64,000 bases of DNA, taken from NCBI GenBank assembly GCA_963714425.1, contig CAVQOI010000013.1, forward strand, positions 11,179 through 75,178, in the 5' to 3' direction. How positions within the stretch are numbered: position 1 is the stretch's first letter; every line of letters starts with the position of its first letter. Shown one piece after another: positions 61,024-64,000 of the stretch. Source of the stretch: DATCYX01 sp963714425. GTDB taxonomy: Bacteria > Chloroflexota > Anaerolineae > Anaerolineales > UBA4823. The translations under genes were made by a program, and so were the position numbers. The notes beneath the pieces are model-generated. The model was given only the letters and a program-made list of their open reading frames with translations. It searched no databases and had not been told where the DNA came from.

Positions 61024-61995
61024 CTACCTGCAATTTTCTTCAACAAAACGCCTTGTAGTACCAGTAGCTAAAATAACATCAAAGTCAAAAGGTCCGGTAC
61101 CCATAGCATGCTCAACTCGTGCAATTCCATAGTCTTCAATATACGCAACAGCGCGATTTATACGAAGAGCTGATAATTCTATTAACTCTTTCAATTTGTG
61201 ACCGTCTATTTGTTTCTGAGCAGCTAATGCTGAAGCAATTTTTTTTACATCTTCTTCAGGGTCGTATTCAAGTCCTTCGTTTTTGAAATGTAAGAAAAGT
61301 GCATAAGTTGGCTCGACATCGCCATGTGAAAATGGGCCAGTTCCAAAATAGTTAAATGTTTTTATTAGGCCGAGGCTTTCTAGCTCATCAATTGCGTCAT
61401 TAGTTTCTTCGGGAGTTAAACCTATTCTTTCGGCAAGCTCAGAGGCCCGAAAACCCTCTTCATTTCCGGTATCTTGTATACCTGTACGCATCAAAGCCAA
61501 TCCCATTGCCGTAGCGATTCGAGATAATCCTCCGACGGACGCCAGATGGTTTCTTATAAAGTCTGGGGGATGCCCAAGAGGGGGTCTTTCTCTTATCTGA
61601 TATATTGCCATTTGTAGTTCTCTCAATTTCCCATCAAAATCCCCGGTCATGTCAATCCAACGCAATGTGCGGAGAGGATCGGGAATTGCAACATCGCCTA
61701 ACTTGAGGGGTATTACACGGCTGATCCCTTCTATGCGTTTTATAAGAGCCACATCAAGTTCTTGCTTTACCCAGCGAGATTGTACGCTGTTGTCGGATAG
61801 AATAATGACAAAAACGTCGACGCCCGCTAGGCCCTCTTCAAAAATCTTCTGAATAAGTGAATCCCCAGGAAGTATTTCCCACTTATCTAACCATGCTTCA
61901 ATTCCAACTACTCTCAATCCTTCTGCAATACGGGTCGCGATGTCACGATCCTCATGACTATAACTTAGAAACACTTTCGGGTTTTTTGTTGTCAC
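61024..61995 (-). CDS. TIR-domain protein with two C-terminal winged-helix modules
   Basis: A 323-residue protein. Residues 6-135 are a TIR domain: KVFLSYSHEDRDIATRIAEGLRVVGIEAWLDKWEILPGD, where E40 fits the catalytic Glu of NAD-cleaving TIRs, and VDVFVIILSDNSVQSRWVKQELDVAL. Residues about 150-235 and 245-315 look like two winged helices that share a repeated GTGPF motif after the recognition helix (FGTGPFSHGD and MGTGPFDFDV). The GTG start overlaps the upstream membrane protein's stop (GTGA). TIR domains in defence degrade NAD or make signalling nucleotides; the wHTH pair may sense DNA. Unknown system. Confidence 0.78.
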   Translation of the reverse strand: MTTKNPKVFLSYSHEDRDIATRIAEGLRVVGIEAWLDKWEILPGDSLIQKIFEEGLAGVDVFVIILSDNSVQSRWVKQELDVALIKRIEGISRVIPLKLGDVAIPDPLRTLRWIDMTGDFDGKLRELQMAIYQIRERPPLGHPPDFIRNHLASVGGLSRIATAMGLALMRTGIQDTGNEEGFRASELAERIGLTPEETNDAIDELESLGLIKTFNYFGTGPFSHGDVEPTYALFLHFKNEGLEYDPEEDVKKIASALAAQKQIDGHKLKELIELSALRINRAVAYIEDYGIARVEHAMGTGPFDFDVILATGTTRRFVEENCR

Positions 61996-62585
61996 TCCTG
62001 GCCTCGCTTTAGTAATTCCTTGACTTTTCTTTCAGCTTGTTCGTCAATCCATCGCGGTAGAGTGTTACTACTAAACGTGGGATAAACAGCCAAGCTATAA
62101 ACAGATAATTCATGGTTTTCAATGTCACGCAAGTGAACTGGCAAAATCCAAATTGGTTTTGCCTGGATGATACTATCATCTCTCTGGTGGATAACTTCAA
62201 TGAAACCTATAGGAACTTCTACATCTTCTTTTTTGCGATACACCTCGAACATTGACCCAATCTTAAAACTGTGTGAACATGCTAAAAGAAAATATTGTTC
62301 GTTGTCAATTCGTACTATTTGAGTTACGCGGATTTTATCGTAGGCCTTTGAATAAATCGACCAGCCCTTATATATAACCATAAAACCAACAAAAAGACTA
62401 AAGGATACAAGGAAAAGGAGAATCAGAACTCCAACTCTGGTTAATACAACCGTTTCAGTTATTAACAAGAAGGCAATGACCTCTACCCCAAAAGTAACAG
62501 CGCCCCACCAAGTAGTGACTGGCGAAATAAACATGAATTCTATATATGATCGTATCATTGAGTAATTCTTTTCTCGTGAGGTCAT
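61992..62585 (-). CDS. Membrane protein coupled to the TIR gene
   Basis: A 197-residue protein with two or three TM helices near the N-terminus (TWWGAVTFGVEVIAFLLITE, VGVLILLFLVSFSLFVGFMVIYKG). A cytosolic beta-rich domain follows (RIDNEQYFLLACSHSFKIGSMFEVYRKKEDVEVPIGFIEVIHQRDDSIIQAKPI), with an SH3-like look, then a helical tail. It starts the two-gene unit; its stop overlaps the TIR start. It has no known name. A membrane effector or anchor for the TIR protein is the simplest inference. Confidence 0.65.
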   Translation of the reverse strand: MTSREKNYSMIRSYIEFMFISPVTTWWGAVTFGVEVIAFLLITETVVLTRVGVLILLFLVSFSLFVGFMVIYKGWSIYSKAYDKIRVTQIVRIDNEQYFLLACSHSFKIGSMFEVYRKKEDVEVPIGFIEVIHQRDDSIIQAKPIWILPVHLRDIENHELSVYSLAVYPTFSSNTLPRWIDEQAERKVKELLKRGQE

Positions 62586-62846
62586 ATTATTGTCTCGTTA
62601 TAAATGAAGGATTTGTATCAACCACATGAATAGCACACATGCGTACATGGTGAATTTTTCATACAGGGCCCATAAATTATTCAAATTACAGGATCATCCC
62701 TTCTCAGTTCAATCCCGAAAATGTGGGTTCTCCCACTCAAACGCGCTCCCCTAGACCCAGAATCATTATATGAAATATCATAACCCGAGTCAATCACCCT
62801 CAAAAACGGGGGATATTGTAGGGGATTTTCGTATGGAATGAGTTGC
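62586..62846. other. 261-bp AT-rich intergenic region ahead of the SPFH promoter
   Basis: The gap should contain the promoter of the TIR unit on the minus strand. No gene, RNA or repeat is recognised. Confidence 0.4.
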
Positions 62847-62905
62847 TTGACTTTTTATCCTGGTTCTGCTAATATAGCGCTAAGCAACATGTCGTGTGAC
62901 GACAT
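62847..62905 (+). promoter_or_regulatory. Promoter of the second SPFH gene, with a palindrome in its leader
   Basis: -35 TTGACT (62847-62852), 17-bp spacer, -10 TAATAT (62870-62875), predicted start near 62883. A 7-bp inverted repeat ATGTCGT-GTG-ACGACAT (62889-62905) lies just after it and could be a repressor site or an RNA hairpin. Confidence 0.7.
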
Positions 62906-62939
62906 ATATTGTCTAATTCAACATAAAGGGAGGGCAGCT

Positions 62940-63914
62940 ATGCAGACACCAGCAGACGTTAATGCGTCGGGACATCCAGAGAAAAAACGGTTCGCTCAAG
63001 GTTGCCTAACACGGCTGTACAAAAACGCCTCGCTCATCCTGGTTGTGCTGATTGTTGGGGGAGCGCTTTTCGCCCTAACAAGAGCCGCGGTGTACAAGAT
63101 TCGTCCCTACGAAAGGGGTCTGCACTTGCGGGGGGGTGCATTCATCGGCATCGACCAGCCCGGTTGGCATTTTCAAATCCCCTTTGTGGATACAGTGATT
63201 GGGTTGAATGTGGTCGAACGCCCTAGCCTGATTGAACAGCTAGCTGCCATGACCGCTGATGATGTTACGATGGACATTTCGCTCCTGTACACCTATCGTG
63301 TGGTCGACCCTGTGCGCTACGCCCTGGAAGTAACTACGCCCCATAAAATCGTCGCAGGTTTTGTCCAGGGTGTCTTGAGAGATGTCGTCAACACCCGGGA
63401 GATGGATGAAGTCATGCACAAGCGTGCGGAGATCAACCAGGAGGTGCTGGCAGCCTTGCAGGAAAAAGAAGGTCAATATGGCGTTGAATTCATCCTGGTG
63501 CAAATCCAGAGCGCTTCTCCCCCGCCAGAGGTAGTTGAGGCGATCAAAGATCGAATGGTCGCCGTGCAGCTTGAAGAGAAAGCTGAAGCCGATGCCAAGC
63601 AACAACGTACCCTGGCAGATAGTGATTTCTATGCAGCACAGAAGAAAGCAGAGGGAGAAGCTTATCAGATTACTCGGCTCGCTGAGGCAGACGCCCAGCG
63701 GATCAGCCTGACATCCGAAGCGCAGAGAGAGGCGTTGCGCCAAATCCTGGGAGAGCTGGAAGGAAAAGGCGCCCTGGCTGAGCAATACATTCAGGTGCTG
63801 ATTGCCCAAGAGCTGCGCCAGAACAGCAAATGGATCATTAGCAGCAGCGGGACCATGCCCGTGGTCGATCTGCGCGAGAGCAATTCCGAGAGTTTGCCAA
63901 CCGAAGCGCCATAA
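62940..63914 (+). CDS. SPFH/prohibitin-family membrane protein (second copy)
   Basis: A 324-residue protein with one N-terminal TM (SLILVVLIVGGALFALTRAAV, residues about 30-50). The SPFH domain follows (IRPYERGLHLRGGAFIGIDQPGWHFQIPFVDTVIGLNVVERP, DISLLYTYRVVDPVRYAL), then a charged coiled coil (KAEADAKQQRTLADSDFYAAQKKAEGEAYQI). The C-terminus is short. GGGAGGG lies 6 nt upstream of the ATG at 62940; an upstream in-frame ATG at 62838 precedes the promoter and is rejected. No partner gene is near. Confidence 0.88.
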   Translation: MQTPADVNASGHPEKKRFAQGCLTRLYKNASLILVVLIVGGALFALTRAAVYKIRPYERGLHLRGGAFIGIDQPGWHFQIPFVDTVIGLNVVERPSLIEQLAAMTADDVTMDISLLYTYRVVDPVRYALEVTTPHKIVAGFVQGVLRDVVNTREMDEVMHKRAEINQEVLAALQEKEGQYGVEFILVQIQSASPPPEVVEAIKDRMVAVQLEEKAEADAKQQRTLADSDFYAAQKKAEGEAYQITRLAEADAQRISLTSEAQREALRQILGELEGKGALAEQYIQVLIAQELRQNSKWIISSSGTMPVVDLRESNSESLPTEAP

Positions 63915-64000
63915 ATTATCCTTCGCCTCGCCTCGCCAGCTCCTCCCTGCGGCTCTTGCGCCTCTGCCGAGCCCCGTCTTCGATGGGTGCTGCCTCTCGA
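63915..64000. other. Window end, no gene recognised
   Basis: The last 86 bp are GC-rich with no clear start, stop or terminator; a gene may begin beyond the edge. Confidence 0.3.

Noticed and set aside
1..64000. General TGA recoding (code 4 or 25)
   Set aside because: TGA ends many intact genes here, for example the SAM hydrolase, the acyl-CoA synthetase, nrfH and the TIR-coupled membrane protein.
1..64000. CRISPR arrays, insertion sequences with transposase, phage attachment sites
   Set aside because: No regularly spaced repeats, no transposase or integrase gene, and no tRNA with flanking direct repeats is visible. The AT-rich island lacks clear borders.

Overview
The window is a gene-dense, moderately GC-rich bacterial chromosome segment. 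It has many TTG/GTG starts, Gram-positive-like Shine-Dalgarno sites, a ClpC-type chaperone and Thr/Pro-rich secreted proteins with LamG domains. It also carries ADP-forming acyl-CoA synthetase, AmmeMemoRadiSam genes, nitrite ammonification (NrfHA) and selenoproteins. Together these suggest an anaerobic or facultative Chloroflexota lineage, most like Anaerolineae. That placement is inference from gene content; there is no rRNA or tRNA gene to test it.

Layout. 0-4.8 kb: a cut-off ECF sigma factor, a SAM hydrolase and a complete ECF vitamin-type transporter (fused A1A2, S, T). 4.9-9.3 kb: ADP-forming acyl-CoA synthetase, M20 peptidase, PfkB kinase. 9.3-14.6 kb: a TetR-controlled YbhGFSR-like efflux operon with a 28-bp operator palindrome on its promoter. 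14.7-20.3 kb: a PP2C-like membrane protein, a GNAT/FemAB-like enzyme, the AmrS radical SAM enzyme and MobA. 20.5-26.9 kb: cell-surface proteins and an APC transporter. 27-34.1 kb: ClpC, a cNMP-binding protein with a NifU-like protein, ferritin, and an MFS/gamma-glutamyltransferase pair.

34.3-39.3 kb holds two genes that read through in-frame TGA codons. One is selenocysteine-containing selenophosphate synthetase (SelD, Sec22, at the position of the E. coli catalytic Cys17). The other is a SelW/Rdx-type CxxU selenoprotein that overlaps trpS by 4 nt. Simple ORF calling truncates both. 39.4-45 kb: AmrB (Memo), CorC-like protein, PriA and a phosphoribosyltransferase. 45-49.1 kb: a ppk1-CHAD-sixA polyphosphate operon. 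49.3-52.1 kb: a Crp/Fnr regulator and nrfHA, whose promoter has a TGTGA-N6-TCACA site centred at about -41.5. 52.4-56.8 kb: patatin, MFS, B3/4-domain protein, a decayed methyltransferase and a tiny CCGHPGEPGC protein. That tiny gene's TGA stop is followed in frame by a His-rich tail. 56.8-62.6 kb is an AT-richer accessory island: an AbiEi/AbiEii pair with a palindromic, apparently leaderless promoter, an amber-interrupted secreted protein, an FMN-binding-like protein, a nuclease-like orphan, and a TIR-double-wHTH protein coupled to a membrane protein. The window ends with a second SPFH/prohibitin-like gene.

The most notable content is the selenoprotein set (two strong, one speculative) and the TIR-wHTH/membrane-protein pair, which has the architecture of an anti-phage or abortive system I cannot match to a named one. 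TGA is an ordinary stop for many other genes here, so the Sec calls do not imply general recoding.
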